Shown here piece after piece: positions 17,944 to 25,830 of a stretch of 64,000 nt of DNA (its first letter is position 1; each line of letters begins with the position of its first letter). The notes under the pieces are model-generated. The model did no database searches and was not told the origin of the DNA. It saw only the letters and a program-made list of their open reading frames with translations. A program made the position numbers and the translations under genes. Source of the stretch: Hydrogenophaga sp. (GTDB taxonomy: Bacteria; Pseudomonadota; Gammaproteobacteria; Burkholderiales; Burkholderiaceae_C); NCBI RefSeq assembly GCF_025699295.1, contig NZ_JAILWB010000007.1, forward strand, positions 124,001 through 188,000. The letters run 5' to 3'.

Positions 17944-19196
17944 GCTGCAGCATCCAAAAGTGCAACGGCGGCCCGCTTCTGGTGTGGTGCCAAGTGTGCG
18001 TAGCGTTCAGTCAGGGTGATGCTCGAGTGGCCTAGCAGATCGCGGACCTCGTAGAGGTTCACCCCGGCTTGCACCAGCCGGCTCGCGAAGTCGTGGCGCT
18101 GGTCGTGAAATGTGAAGTCGACCAGCCCCGCGCGCTCGACCACAACCGCCCAGGACTTCTTGAGAGTCACGAACGGCTTGTCGGTGTCGCTGTTGACAAA
18201 GACGAAGGGCGCAAGCTTCACGGGCTCGCCGGCTGCCTTGGCTCTGCGCGCCGCTTCGTCGCGCTCATCGGCCATTTCCTGCAGCACGGCCACGGCGGTC
18301 TGGTTGAGGGTCACGTGGCGGGTCCGGTTTGACTTGGCGTCTGCCGCAGCCACCTTGATCTCAGCTCGCTGGATCGAGACGTTCTCCCACCTCAGCTTGA
18401 ACAGCTCACCGCGACGCAGCCCTGTGTTCAACGCGAGCACACAGAGTCGGCGCATGTAGGGTGGCGTCTCGGCATGCTCCAGCGCCTGCATGAATCTTGC
18501 ACGTTCGCCGACTTTTTTTCCCTGCTCATTGCGCACATCTGCGTACTCGTCGCGTTGACCCAGCCACCGGACGCGCTTGTCATCAGCGGTGTCCAGGGGT
18601 TTGAAAGCGGGGTCGTCGAGCGGGTTGCGGTCGATCACCCGCCATTCCACCGCCTTGTTCATGAGCGCCAGCAGGGAGGTTCGATCGCGGTTCAGCGTCT
18701 GGGGTGTCAACTCGTCAGCAAGGCGATCAGCACGGTGCTGGATGACATCCAGAACGTCTAGGGTGGCCATGTCTTCATCGACGATGGGCTCCCAGGCTGA
18801 GAGGATTCGCTTCTTGGTGTCCCGGCCGCTCTTGCGCGAGACGAGGTGGTCGGTCCAGTACCGGCCCTCAACGAACTTGCGCACGGTGCGCGACTCGGCC
18901 TTGGCATCTTCGACGCGCACCTCGCGCTTCTGGCCTGCAGGGTCAGTGCCGCGCACCTTCTCGACGACCAGCCGGGCGCGGCCTGGGTCGAACTGCTCCA
19001 CCGTTCCGATCGTGTAGGTCTGGCGCTTGCCGGCCGCGTTGCGGTAGTCGTAGGCCCAAGACATCTTGCCGGTGGCGCCCACCCGTAGGATGAGCCCGCG
19101 GCACTCGGCGTCGCGAAAAGTCTGGCGCTCTCCATTGAGCTTGATGCGCTCAGCAATGAAGGTTTTCGTGAGCTTTGCGGTGACGACTTCGGCCAT
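17940..19196 (-). CDS. int: Tyrosine-type site-specific integrase (P4 family)
   Basis: A 418-residue protein. It has an N-terminal arm-binding domain (residues 1-95; LTKTFIAERIK, GRARLVVEKV), a core-binding domain (about 105-200) and a C-terminal catalytic domain. The tetrad is visible: R261 in TGLRRGEL, H364 and R367 in FHDQRHDF, H390 in LLGHSS, nucleophile Y399 in TERYAHL. All catalytic residues are present, so it is probably active. It catalyses integration into and excision from the tRNA-Val(CAC) 3' end at 19419-19466, some 220 bp upstream. It heads the minus-strand gene chain that runs to the primase-helicase. Confidence 0.95.
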   Translation of the reverse strand: MAEVVTAKLTKTFIAERIKLNGERQTFRDAECRGLILRVGATGKMSWAYDYRNAAGKRQTYTIGTVEQFDPGRARLVVEKVRGTDPAGQKREVRVEDAKAESRTVRKFVEGRYWTDHLVSRKSGRDTKKRILSAWEPIVDEDMATLDVLDVIQHRADRLADELTPQTLNRDRTSLLALMNKAVEWRVIDRNPLDDPAFKPLDTADDKRVRWLGQRDEYADVRNEQGKKVGERARFMQALEHAETPPYMRRLCVLALNTGLRRGELFKLRWENVSIQRAEIKVAAADAKSNRTRHVTLNQTAVAVLQEMADERDEAARRAKAAGEPVKLAPFVFVNSDTDKPFVTLKKSWAVVVERAGLVDFTFHDQRHDFASRLVQAGVNLYEVRDLLGHSSITLTERYAHLAPHQKRAAVALLDAAA

Positions 19197-19418
19197 GGTG
19201 TGGACCCTTGCTGTGGAAGGGCAGGAATCCCCGTGACTCCTGCCGGGACTCCACGCTCGAACAAGTGCGGTGGAGTGCGACCAAGTGCAAGGTTAGATCA
19301 CACAGCAGGGGTCTTGCAAGCATTTACCTAGGCGAATCGTTCTCATAAAGGAGTCCAGATGGGTGCTGGAAAGTTCTTGTAGGTGCAATCCAATACAAGC
19401 CAAAAACCCCCATTTTTC
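19197..19418. promoter_or_regulatory. Upstream region of the integrase, between int and att
   Basis: A 222-bp gap. It contains an inverted repeat CTTGTA/TACAAG (19376-19381, 19394-19399) and two CAAGTGC words near 19263-19290 that could be arm-type integrase or Xis sites. A weak minus-strand promoter can be drawn around 19285-19312 (TTGCAA, 16 bp, TCTAAC). These assignments are pattern-based only. Confidence 0.35.
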
Positions 19419-19466
19419 GCCTTCACACGGCAGGGGTCGCAGGTTCGAACCCTGCACCGCCCACCA
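19419..19466 (+). other. Attachment site: 3' fragment of tRNA-Val(CAC)
   Basis: The sequence runs from the anticodon loop to the CCA end of a tRNA. Anticodon loop TTCACAC (19422-19428), stem GGCAG, variable GGGTC, T-arm GCAGG/TTCGAAC/CCTGC, acceptor strand ACCGCCC, discriminator A, CCA at 19464-19466. Upstream of 19419 the sequence no longer fits a tRNA: there is no D-arm and no GGGCGGT 5' strand. This is the standard scar of tRNA-targeting integrases. The intact gene should flank the element's other end. A terminator for the tRNA follows at 19491. Confidence 0.88.
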
Positions 19467-19490
19467 GAACAGTCCACAGCGACATCGGCG

Positions 19491-19512
19491 AACGCCACCT
19501 TCGGGTGGCGTT
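19491..19512 (+). terminator. Hairpin downstream of the tRNA-Val remnant
   Basis: Perfect 9-bp stem AACGCCACC/GGTGGCGTT with a TTCG tetraloop, followed by a T-containing stretch. It fits the original terminator of the host tRNA-Val gene. Confidence 0.65.
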
Positions 19513-19530
19513 GTCGTTTCTGCGCTCGGT

Positions 19531-20433
19531 TCACCCGCGTGCCACCACGCGCGACCACGATCGGCACATGGTCGCGAACGCCGCCGCAGCGGGTGTGACG
19601 GGCGCACCTTGCCTTTGCACCAGGCAGTTGTCGTAGCGGGGCGCCTGTTCGCGGATGGCGATGGGCGCGACGTGCGGGCCGATGAGCCCGCTGCGCACGA
19701 TCTCGGCCGGCAGCAGCGCCAGCCAGTCGGTGGTCGCCAGCAGCGCCGCGACCTCGGTGAAGCTCTCGCAGGTCGCCGCGACCCGGGGCGAAGGGCGGCC
19801 ATGGTCATTGAACAGCTGGATCGCCGTGCCGCCAGGTCCGCCGGGCGTGCCCATCAGGATCCACTCGGCCTGCTGCAGCCGTTCGAGCTGCCGGGCACCG
19901 GCCAGTGGGTGGCCCTTGCGGCCCACCACCGTGAGCGCGCTGCGAAACAGCGGTGTGCAGTGCAGGTCGGGCCAGTGGGCTTCGTCGGGTACCGCCATCA
20001 GCGCCATGTCCAGCGAGCCCTGCAGCAGGGCCGGACGCAGCCGCTCGTGCAGGCCCGACATCAGGCGCAGGCGCACACCGGGAAAACGGGCGTGGAAATC
20101 GGGCACCACGCGCGGCAGCAGCAAGGCCGTGGGGGTGGGGCCCACGCCGATGCGCAGCGTGCCTTCGTCGTGCCCGCCGCCGGTTGGCGCGTCCTCCAGC
20201 GCCAGCCGGGCCTCGGCGTCGATCAGCAGGGCGCGCTCGCGCAGGCGCAGGCCGGCGTCCGTCAGGCTCGCGCCACGCGCCGAGCGCAGCAGCAGCGCGC
20301 GACCCAGGGTGGCTTCGAGTTCCTGCACGCGCTGTGTGAGCCCGGCCTGCGACACGGACAGCGCGCGAGCGGCGGCGCGAAAGCTGCCGTGTTCAACGAC
20401 GGCGAGGAAGGCGCGCAGCTGCTGCAAGGTCAT
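19531..20433 (-). CDS. LysR-family transcriptional regulator
   Basis: A 300-residue protein. The start MTLQQLRAFL is the usual LysR N-terminus; an in-frame ATG 11 codons upstream is less likely. The N-terminal winged HTH spans about 1-60 (GSFRAAARALSVSQAGLTQ) and the effector-binding domain about 85-295. It is divergent from the reductive dehalogenase gene with 125 bp between the starts, the classical arrangement for a LysR activator of a catabolic gene that also represses itself. The likely effector is the halogenated substrate; this is inferred only from position. Confidence 0.88.
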   Translation of the reverse strand: MTLQQLRAFLAVVEHGSFRAAARALSVSQAGLTQRVQELEATLGRALLLRSARGASLTDAGLRLRERALLIDAEARLALEDAPTGGGHDEGTLRIGVGPTPTALLLPRVVPDFHARFPGVRLRLMSGLHERLRPALLQGSLDMALMAVPDEAHWPDLHCTPLFRSALTVVGRKGHPLAGARQLERLQQAEWILMGTPGGPGGTAIQLFNDHGRPSPRVAATCESFTEVAALLATTDWLALLPAEIVRSGLIGPHVAPIAIREQAPRYDNCLVQRQGAPVTPAAAAFATMCRSWSRVVARG

Positions 20434-20558
20434 GGGAGGTTCGGTCTTGGTGATCACGTTGTGCAATCAGTCTAACGGTTGCGCGGTTCCCAAAGCCGCG
20501 TGCGGCCCCTAGAGTGCACGGTCCCCCCACGCAGTGCCTTGCCAGCCACCTCCACGCC

Positions 20559-23500
20559 ATGCGCCTTTTCTCCTACCGCGACCGCCCCGTCCATCTCGGC
20601 CCGTATCCGCTGGAGCGCCTGACGCGGCAGGACGCCATGCCCGAGCTGAAGGCGCTGGCCCCGATGCAGGCGCTGTCGTTCGACGACGCGGACCCCGAGT
20701 CCCTCAAACACGCGATGGCGCGCTTCATCACCATGTTCGATCTGGTGCGCGATGGCGCGGTCAACCCGCTGCGGGGCGAAGTGCCGGCCGGCGGCGCCGA
20801 GCGCGCCGAGCACATCAAGGCCGCGGGCTACTACTTCGACGCTTCGATGATGGCCATCTGCACGCTGCCGCGCGAGGCACTGCTGGCCGAGCCGATCCGC
20901 AACCCGCGTGTGCCGGCGCTGGGCGCCGAGCTGGAGGCGTCGCAGCCCAGGAGCTTCGCCGCCGGCATGGACATGATCCTGGCCGACGTGCTCGATTCCG
21001 CGCGCAAGGTGCACGGCCCGGTCGATGGCCACACGCACGCCATCGTGATCCTGGTCGAGTACCCGCGCGACCCGCGTGCCGACGAGCCGGGCTGCGACTG
21101 GATTCAGGGCACGCAGGCACAGCGCGCGGCGGTGCTCACAGCGCAGACCGCGGTGCTGCTCTCCACGTACCTGCGCATGCTCGGCTACGAAGGCCGGGCC
21201 CATTCGGCCACCTGCAGCGACGTGGACCTGGGCCGGCTGGCCCTGGCCAGCGGACTCACGCTGCCCGACGGCAGCAATCCCTACATGGGTCGGCGCTTCG
21301 GTCTGGCCGCTGTCACCACGGATTTCGCCATGACCGTGGACCGCCCGTTGAGCGAGCGTCAACGGCGTGTCCGCTCGCATGGGCCAGCCTGGTGGCTGGG
21401 CAAGGGCACGCTCAAGAACGCCTTCAACCGGGAAGCCTTTGCCCGGCGCGAATTCCGTCAGGGCGCGTACCCGTTCGAGACCCTCAAACGCCAGGACGAC
21501 CCCACCACCTTCATCGACCACGCGCGCGTGCCGCGTTTTCCCAAACGGGCCGACTTCTTTGCCCGCGCGCTGTTTGGCGACCTGGGCAAACCGGTGCAGG
21601 ACGGTGCGAAGAACGCGCACTACGTGATGAAGAGCCCCATCGGGGCCTGTGCCCGCCGCGCGCTGGGGGCGCTGCTGCTGCTGCAGTTCGGCGAGGCGCG
21701 CGGGCCGGTGGCCGCCAGCACGACCGACCCGCGGCGCAACGCCGACAACCTCAAGGCCACTGCCTATTACCTGGGCGTTGACGCGGTGGGCCTGTGCGGC
21801 GTGCCCGAGTGGGCGTACTACTCGCACGACGCGGGCGGCAACGCCATGCAGGCCTACCACGCCAACGCGGTCAACCTGCTGCTCGACCAGGGGCACGAGA
21901 CCATGGAGGGTGCCAGCGGCGACGACTGGATCTCGGTGGCGCAAAGCATGCGCGCCTACCTGCGCTTCTCGATGCTGGGCGGCATCATCGGCGAGCAGAT
22001 CCGCCGCCTGGGTTATTCGGCGCGCGTGCACTCGGTGCTCGACGGCGACGTGCTGCAGCCGCCGCTGCTGCTGCTCTCGGGGCTGGGCGAGGTCAGCCGC
22101 ATCGGCGAGGTCATCCTCAACCCGTTTCTCGGCCCGCGCCTCAAGAGTGGAACGGTCACCACCGACCTGCCGATGGCGCACGACCGGCCGATCGATTTCG
22201 GGCTGCAGCGCTTCTGCGAGAGCTGCAACAAGTGCGCGCGCGAGTGCCCCTCGGGGGCCATCACTGCCGGGCCCAAGCTCATGTACAACGGCTACGAGAT
22301 CTGGAAGAGCGACGCCGAGAAGTGCGCGCGCTACCGCATCACCAATGCCGCCGGCGGCATGTGCGGGCGCTGCATGAAGACCTGCCCCTGGAACCTGGAA
22401 GGCCTGCTGGCCGACGGACTGTGGCGGCAGGTGGCGATGAAGCTGCCGGTCGCTGCGCCAGCGCTGGCGGCGCTGGACGACAAACTGGGACGGGGCGCAA
22501 TCAATCCGGTGAAGACCTGGTGGTGGGACGTGGAACTCGATCGCACCACGGGTGGCTACGTGCGCGCGGCGCAGACCAACCGGCGTGGCCTGCAGACCGA
22601 CCTGGCGCTGCGCTACGAGGACCAGACGCTGGCCGTGTACCCGGCCGACCGCATGCCGCCGCCGTACCCGGTGCCGTTTCCCGTCAACCGCGACGAGGGC
22701 ATCGAGCGCTACCGCGCGCTGCTGACGCCGCAGCAGTACAAGGAACGCGTGGCTGCCGGCGACACCGAGGGCCTGGCGCCACCGTTCCGCCTGCCCGAGG
22801 GCGAGCCGCCGGTGTTTCCGGTGCTGCTCAAGCGGCGCGAGGAGATGGCGCTGGACGTTGCGAAGTACGAATTCGCCGCGCTCGATGGTGGCGAATTGCC
22901 GGCATTCGAGGCCGGCGCCCACGTCGACGTGGTCATCGCGCCCGAGTACCAGCGCGCCTACAGCCTGGCGGGCGACCCCGCGGACCGCAGCCGCTACGTG
23001 CTCGGCGTGCTGCGAGAAGCGCAGGGCCGGGGCGGCTCGGCACTCATGCACCGCGCGTTCCGCGAAGGCCGCAAGGTCTTCATCAGCCGGCCCGCCAACC
23101 ATTTCCCGCTGCACGAGGATGCCCGCCATTCGTTGCTGTTCGCTGGCGGCATCGGGGTCACGCCCATGATCGCCATGGCGCACCGGCTGCATGCCCTGGG
23201 GCGCTCGTTCGACTTCCATTACAGCGCGGCGAGCCGCAAGACCGCGGGCTTTCTGGCCGATCTGGAACAGGTGCCCTGGCGCGAGCACGTCAGCCTGCAC
23301 ATCAAGGACGAAGGCAGCCGCGCCGACCTGGCCGCGCTCATCCCCGGCTTCGAACCCGGTTTTCACCTCTACACCTGCGGCGCGCCGCGCTACATGGACG
23401 GCGTGTTCGAGGCCGCGACCCGGCGGCTCTGGCCGGAAGATGCGCTGCACCGCGAGTACTTCAGCGTGCCTGACGCCGACGCCTGGGAGAACCACCCCTT

Positions 23501-23768
23501 CGTGCTGGAGCTCACCCGCAGCGGCCGCACGCTGGACGTCCCCGCTGACCGCCGCGCCACCGACGTGCTGGCCGAGGCGGGCTTCGCGGTGACCACCAAA
23601 TGCAGCGACGGCCTGTGCGGCGTGTGCGCCGTGTCCTTCGACGCGGAGCGTTCCGGCACCGTCGAGCACCGCGACTTCGTGCTCAGCCGGCGCGAGCGCG
23701 AGCACCGGGTCATTCTGTGCTGCTCGCGCCCGGCGCAGCCTGGCGCGAGCCTGGTCGTCGACCTGTAG
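20559..23768 (+). CDS. Self-sufficient catabolic reductive dehalogenase fused to an oxidoreductase
   Basis: A 1069-residue protein (start MRLFSYRDR chosen; a GC-rich in-frame ATG lies 15 codons earlier). The first ~280 residues are a decayed copy of the cobalamin domain and about 300-540 the active copy. A ferredoxin segment follows with C553/556/559/563 and C589/602/605/609 for two [4Fe-4S] clusters. From about 740 a phthalate-dioxygenase-reductase module follows: flavin-binding RAYSLAGD, NAD(P)H-binding AGGIGVTPM, and [2Fe-2S] C1015/1020/1023 with C1054. This is the architecture of respiration-independent RdhA enzymes such as BhbA, which remove halogens from hydroxylated aromatics with NAD(P)H electrons. 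No Tat signal or RdhB anchor is present, so it should be cytoplasmic. It needs cobalamin. The substrate is unknown. Confidence 0.9.
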   Translation: MRLFSYRDRPVHLGPYPLERLTRQDAMPELKALAPMQALSFDDADPESLKHAMARFITMFDLVRDGAVNPLRGEVPAGGAERAEHIKAAGYYFDASMMAICTLPREALLAEPIRNPRVPALGAELEASQPRSFAAGMDMILADVLDSARKVHGPVDGHTHAIVILVEYPRDPRADEPGCDWIQGTQAQRAAVLTAQTAVLLSTYLRMLGYEGRAHSATCSDVDLGRLALASGLTLPDGSNPYMGRRFGLAAVTTDFAMTVDRPLSERQRRVRSHGPAWWLGKGTLKNAFNREAFARREFRQGAYPFETLKRQDDPTTFIDHARVPRFPKRADFFARALFGDLGKPVQDGAKNAHYVMKSPIGACARRALGALLLLQFGEARGPVAASTTDPRRNADNLKATAYYLGVDAVGLCGVPEWAYYSHDAGGNAMQAYHANAVNLLLDQGHETMEGASGDDWISVAQSMRAYLRFSMLGGIIGEQIRRLGYSARVHSVLDGDVLQPPLLLLSGLGEVSRIGEVILNPFLGPRLKSGTVTTDLPMAHDRPIDFGLQRFCESCNKCARECPSGAITAGPKLMYNGYEIWKSDAEKCARYRITNAAGGMCGRCMKTCPWNLEGLLADGLWRQVAMKLPVAAPALAALDDKLGRGAINPVKTWWWDVELDRTTGGYVRAAQTNRRGLQTDLALRYEDQTLAVYPADRMPPPYPVPFPVNRDEGIERYRALLTPQQYKERVAAGDTEGLAPPFRLPEGEPPVFPVLLKRREEMALDVAKYEFAALDGGELPAFEAGAHVDVVIAPEYQRAYSLAGDPADRSRYVLGVLREAQGRGGSALMHRAFREGRKVFISRPANHFPLHEDARHSLLFAGGIGVTPMIAMAHRLHALGRSFDFHYSAASRKTAGFLADLEQVPWREHVSLHIKDEGSRADLAALIPGFEPGFHLYTCGAPRYMDGVFEAATRRLWPEDALHREYFSVPDADAWENHPFVLELTRSGRTLDVPADRRATDVLAEAGFAVTTKCSDGLCGVCAVSFDAERSGTVEHRDFVLSRREREHRVILCCSRPAQPGASLVVDL

Positions 23769-23771
23769 ACC

Positions 23772-23802
23772 GCCCGCAAGTCCTTGAACTTGCGGGCTTT
23801 TT
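23772..23802 (+). terminator. Rho-independent terminator of the dehalogenase gene
   Basis: Perfect 10-bp stem GCCCGCAAGT/ACTTGCGGGC (23772-23781, 23788-23797) with a 6-nt loop, followed by TTTTT. It starts 4 bp after the stop codon. Confidence 0.9.
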
Positions 23803-23853
23803 CGCTGTTGTTCCGGGGTTTCTCCGGCGCCGGGAGCCCGTACATTCGCAGGA

Positions 23854-25056
23854 ATGTACAAGCCGCTTCCCCTGGACGCCATTGCGTTGCAACAGCCGGT
23901 TCCCGTCAATGTGTGGGATCCGAAGGGTGTGCTCTTGCTGCGCAAGGGCGAGGCGATCACCTCCGAGCAGCACCGCGGCCTGCTCATGCTGCACGGCCCG
24001 GTGGTGCTCGAGAGCGACTGGCGCGCCTGGACCTACAGCTACACCACCGAGCTCGATCGCATGGTGCGCGACAACGCGCCGCTGAACCGCATAGCGGGCG
24101 TGAGCCACGCTGTGGATGTGCCGAACGCTACGGCGCGCGAAGAGGCCGGCCCGGTTGAAGCCTGGACCGATCTGCACGCTTCGCTCGGCACTCTGTTGCA
24201 CCAGGGCGCCGCGGCGCCCCAGTTCTTCGAACGCATAGAGCGCCTTGCCACGCGCGTGCAGGGCTTGTGGTGCGCCGCGCCGGACAACAGCTTCCTGGTG
24301 CTGGTGCAGCTGCTGTTCGACGCGCGCATGGGCTACAGCACCACGCACGCGCTGCTGTCGGCCGGTCTGTGCGCGCTGGTCTCGCCCCACACGGGCCTGT
24401 CGCCTGGCGAGCAGGGCACGCTGCTGCGTGCCGCGCTCACCATGAACATCGGCATGACGCACGCGCACGACGCCATGGCCCGCCAGACCGCGCCATTGTC
24501 CAGCGCCCAGCGCCAGGCCGTGCAGGAGCACCCCACGCTGGGCGCAAACCTGCTGCGCCAGCTCGGGGTCATCGACCCGCTGTGGCTGCAACTGGTGGAA
24601 GAACAGCATGAGCGGCCCGACGGCAGCGGTTACCCCGCCGGCAAATGCACCACCGACGTGGCCCCGCGCCTGCTGCAGATGGCTGACGTGTACGTTGCCT
24701 GCCTGAGCCCACGCCCCGGGCGTGGCGGTCTGTTGGCGCAACAGGTGGCGCGCGAACTGTATCTGGGCCCGGACCAGCGGCCCGATCCACTCGGGGCGCT
24801 GTTCGTCAAGCATGTCGGCTTTTACCCGCCGGGCAGCTATGTGCGACTGGCCAACGAGGAAGTGGCGGTGGTGACGCGGCGTGGCCCGAAGGCCAACACG
24901 CCGCGGGTCTTCTCCATCGTCGGCCGCCAGGGCATGCCGCTGGGCGAGCCCACGCTGCGCGACACACAGGACCCGGCTTTCGAGGTCAAGGCCAGCCTTT
25001 CGCCCGGTGACGTGCGGGTGGTGGTGAACGTGCCCCGCTTGTTGACCCGCCGCTAG
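23854..25056 (+). CDS. HD-GYP domain protein with degenerate HD motif
   Basis: A 400-residue protein. The central region is an HD-GYP domain: ERPDGSGYPAG is well preserved. However, the position of the metal-binding HDIGK motif reads MNIGM, and the HHE triad is EQHE. HD-GYP enzymes hydrolyse cyclic di-GMP. Loss of the HD pair predicts little or no phosphodiesterase activity, so it may be a c-di-GMP sensor or a partner of GGDEF proteins. No signal peptide, transmembrane segment or receiver domain is seen. It is transcribed separately from the dehalogenase, which has its own terminator. Its stop codon sits inside the terminal repeat of the MITE-like element that follows. Confidence 0.82.
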   Translation: MYKPLPLDAIALQQPVPVNVWDPKGVLLLRKGEAITSEQHRGLLMLHGPVVLESDWRAWTYSYTTELDRMVRDNAPLNRIAGVSHAVDVPNATAREEAGPVEAWTDLHASLGTLLHQGAAAPQFFERIERLATRVQGLWCAAPDNSFLVLVQLLFDARMGYSTTHALLSAGLCALVSPHTGLSPGEQGTLLRAALTMNIGMTHAHDAMARQTAPLSSAQRQAVQEHPTLGANLLRQLGVIDPLWLQLVEEQHERPDGSGYPAGKCTTDVAPRLLQMADVYVACLSPRPGRGGLLAQQVARELYLGPDQRPDPLGALFVKHVGFYPPGSYVRLANEEVAVVTRRGPKANTPRVFSIVGRQGMPLGEPTLRDTQDPAFEVKASLSPGDVRVVVNVPRLLTRR

Positions 25057-25326
25057 GGCCTGTTCACACTATTTTTCCAAGTGCGAAGGGGTTGAAAACA
25101 GCGCCAATCGAGGCGCACGGCGACGGCCAGACCGGGCGTCTGGCCTAGGAGTGCAACGAAGAGTGGCGCTGTTTTCAACCCCTTCCCTTCGGGTTGCGGC
25201 CAAAAATGCCATGCGCCGCGTTGCGAAGCCTCGCCGGGCCACCGGCCCGTCTGCGTTTCGCGCCTTGCGCATGGCATTTTTGATCCGCAACGCATCTTGG
25301 AAAAATAGTGTGAACAGGCCCTAGCG
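25051..25326. mobile_element. MITE-like palindromic element
   Basis: A 276-bp non-coding unit bounded by perfect 31-bp inverted terminal repeats (25051-25081 and 25296-25326, core GGGCCTGTTCACAC). Two further perfect inverted pairs are nested inside: 22 bp (25085-25106 with 25164-25185) and 15 bp (25202-25216 with 25267-25281). The termini carry CTAG, which could be a target duplication as in IS630-type MITEs. No transposase is encoded; the short frames across it are symmetric artefacts. It fills the space between the HD-GYP stop and the convergent RidA gene, and its stem-loops could end transcription from both sides. Confidence 0.85.
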
Positions 25327-25337
25327 CAGGCGCCGCT

Positions 25338-25793
25338 TCAGCGCGGCAGGTACATCGTGGCTTCCACTTCCACCAGCACCTCATCGTCCGGCAGGAAGCG
25401 CGAGACCTCGACCACCGTGCTGACCGGGGGATCGCTCGGGTAGAACAGGCCGCGCACGCGGTTGTAAGCGGCATAGTGCGGCAGTTCGCGGAAGTACTGC
25501 ACCAGCTTGACCACGTCGGACATCTGACCGCCATGCTCCTCGGCGATCTGCCGGATGCGCTCCAGCACGATCCAGCTCTGAGCCACGATGGGCGCCTCGA
25601 ACACATCCACCGACATCTGGCCGGTGACGTAGCCCTGCCCGCGCAGCGATGCGAGCGCGTCCTTGGGCAGGTCCTCATAGCGGGTCACGGCCCGGCGCGT
25701 GGCAGGGTCCACCGCCACCACGCCGCTCATGAACACGAAATCGCCAACGCGTCTGGCGGCTGCATAGTGGGCCATGGGGGTGCCAGTGCTCAT
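25338..25793 (-). CDS. RidA/YjgF-family protein
   Basis: A 151-residue protein. Start MSTGTPMAHY at 25793, preceded by GGAGA. The fold signatures are DFVFMSGVVAVDP at the N-terminus, GQMSVDVFEA in the middle and VVEVSRFLPDDEVLVEVEATMY at the C-terminus. The canonical catalytic Arg region of RidA (R in NxRG) is altered here, so it may belong to a Rid subfamily other than true RidA. Rid proteins hydrolyse reactive enamine/imine intermediates or, as RutC-like members, aminoacrylate-type products. It is the last gene of the FAD oxidase-ABC transporter run. Confidence 0.85.
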   Translation of the reverse strand: MSTGTPMAHYAAARRVGDFVFMSGVVAVDPATRRAVTRYEDLPKDALASLRGQGYVTGQMSVDVFEAPIVAQSWIVLERIRQIAEEHGGQMSDVVKLVQYFRELPHYAAYNRVRGLFYPSDPPVSTVVEVSRFLPDDEVLVEVEATMYLPR

Positions 25794-25830
25794 GAGAATC
25801 TCCGTGAATTGAGCGGACGTGGAGGGGACA

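Larger units (their letters stand above)
1..19466. mobile_element. Integrative element with defence cargo (right part; left end outside window)
   Basis: Seen: a 3' tRNA-Val(CAC) fragment at 19419-19466 without its 5' half, a P4-type integrase beside it, a run of overlapping small genes with an AlpA-like HTH and a primase-helicase, then a multigene defence operon running off the left edge. Known: P4-type integrases insert into tRNA 3' ends and duplicate them, and such elements often carry defence islands. Inference: the tRNA lies on the plus strand and its fragment is followed by host-type sequence with a terminator, so this is the distal junction and the intact tRNA should stand left of position 1. 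The element would then exceed 19.4 kb. No capsid, portal, tail or conjugation gene is visible in this part, so phage satellite, genomic island and mobilisable element all remain possible. Confidence 0.82.

Noticed and set aside
19293-19808. Minus-strand frame across the tRNA-Val fragment, with a 'SNLRPLPCEGEK' peptide
   Set aside because: This peptide is a well-known spurious translation of a tRNA 3' end read on the opposite strand; it also overlaps the LysR gene.
20472-23987. A 1171-codon open frame on the minus strand across the reductive dehalogenase
   Set aside because: Its sequence is Arg/His/Gln-rich without any domain, and it mirrors the GC-rich codon positions of the real plus-strand gene.
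25069-25295. Short open frames inside the MITE-like element
   Set aside because: They are products of symmetric inverted repeats; no ribosome site and no homology pattern.
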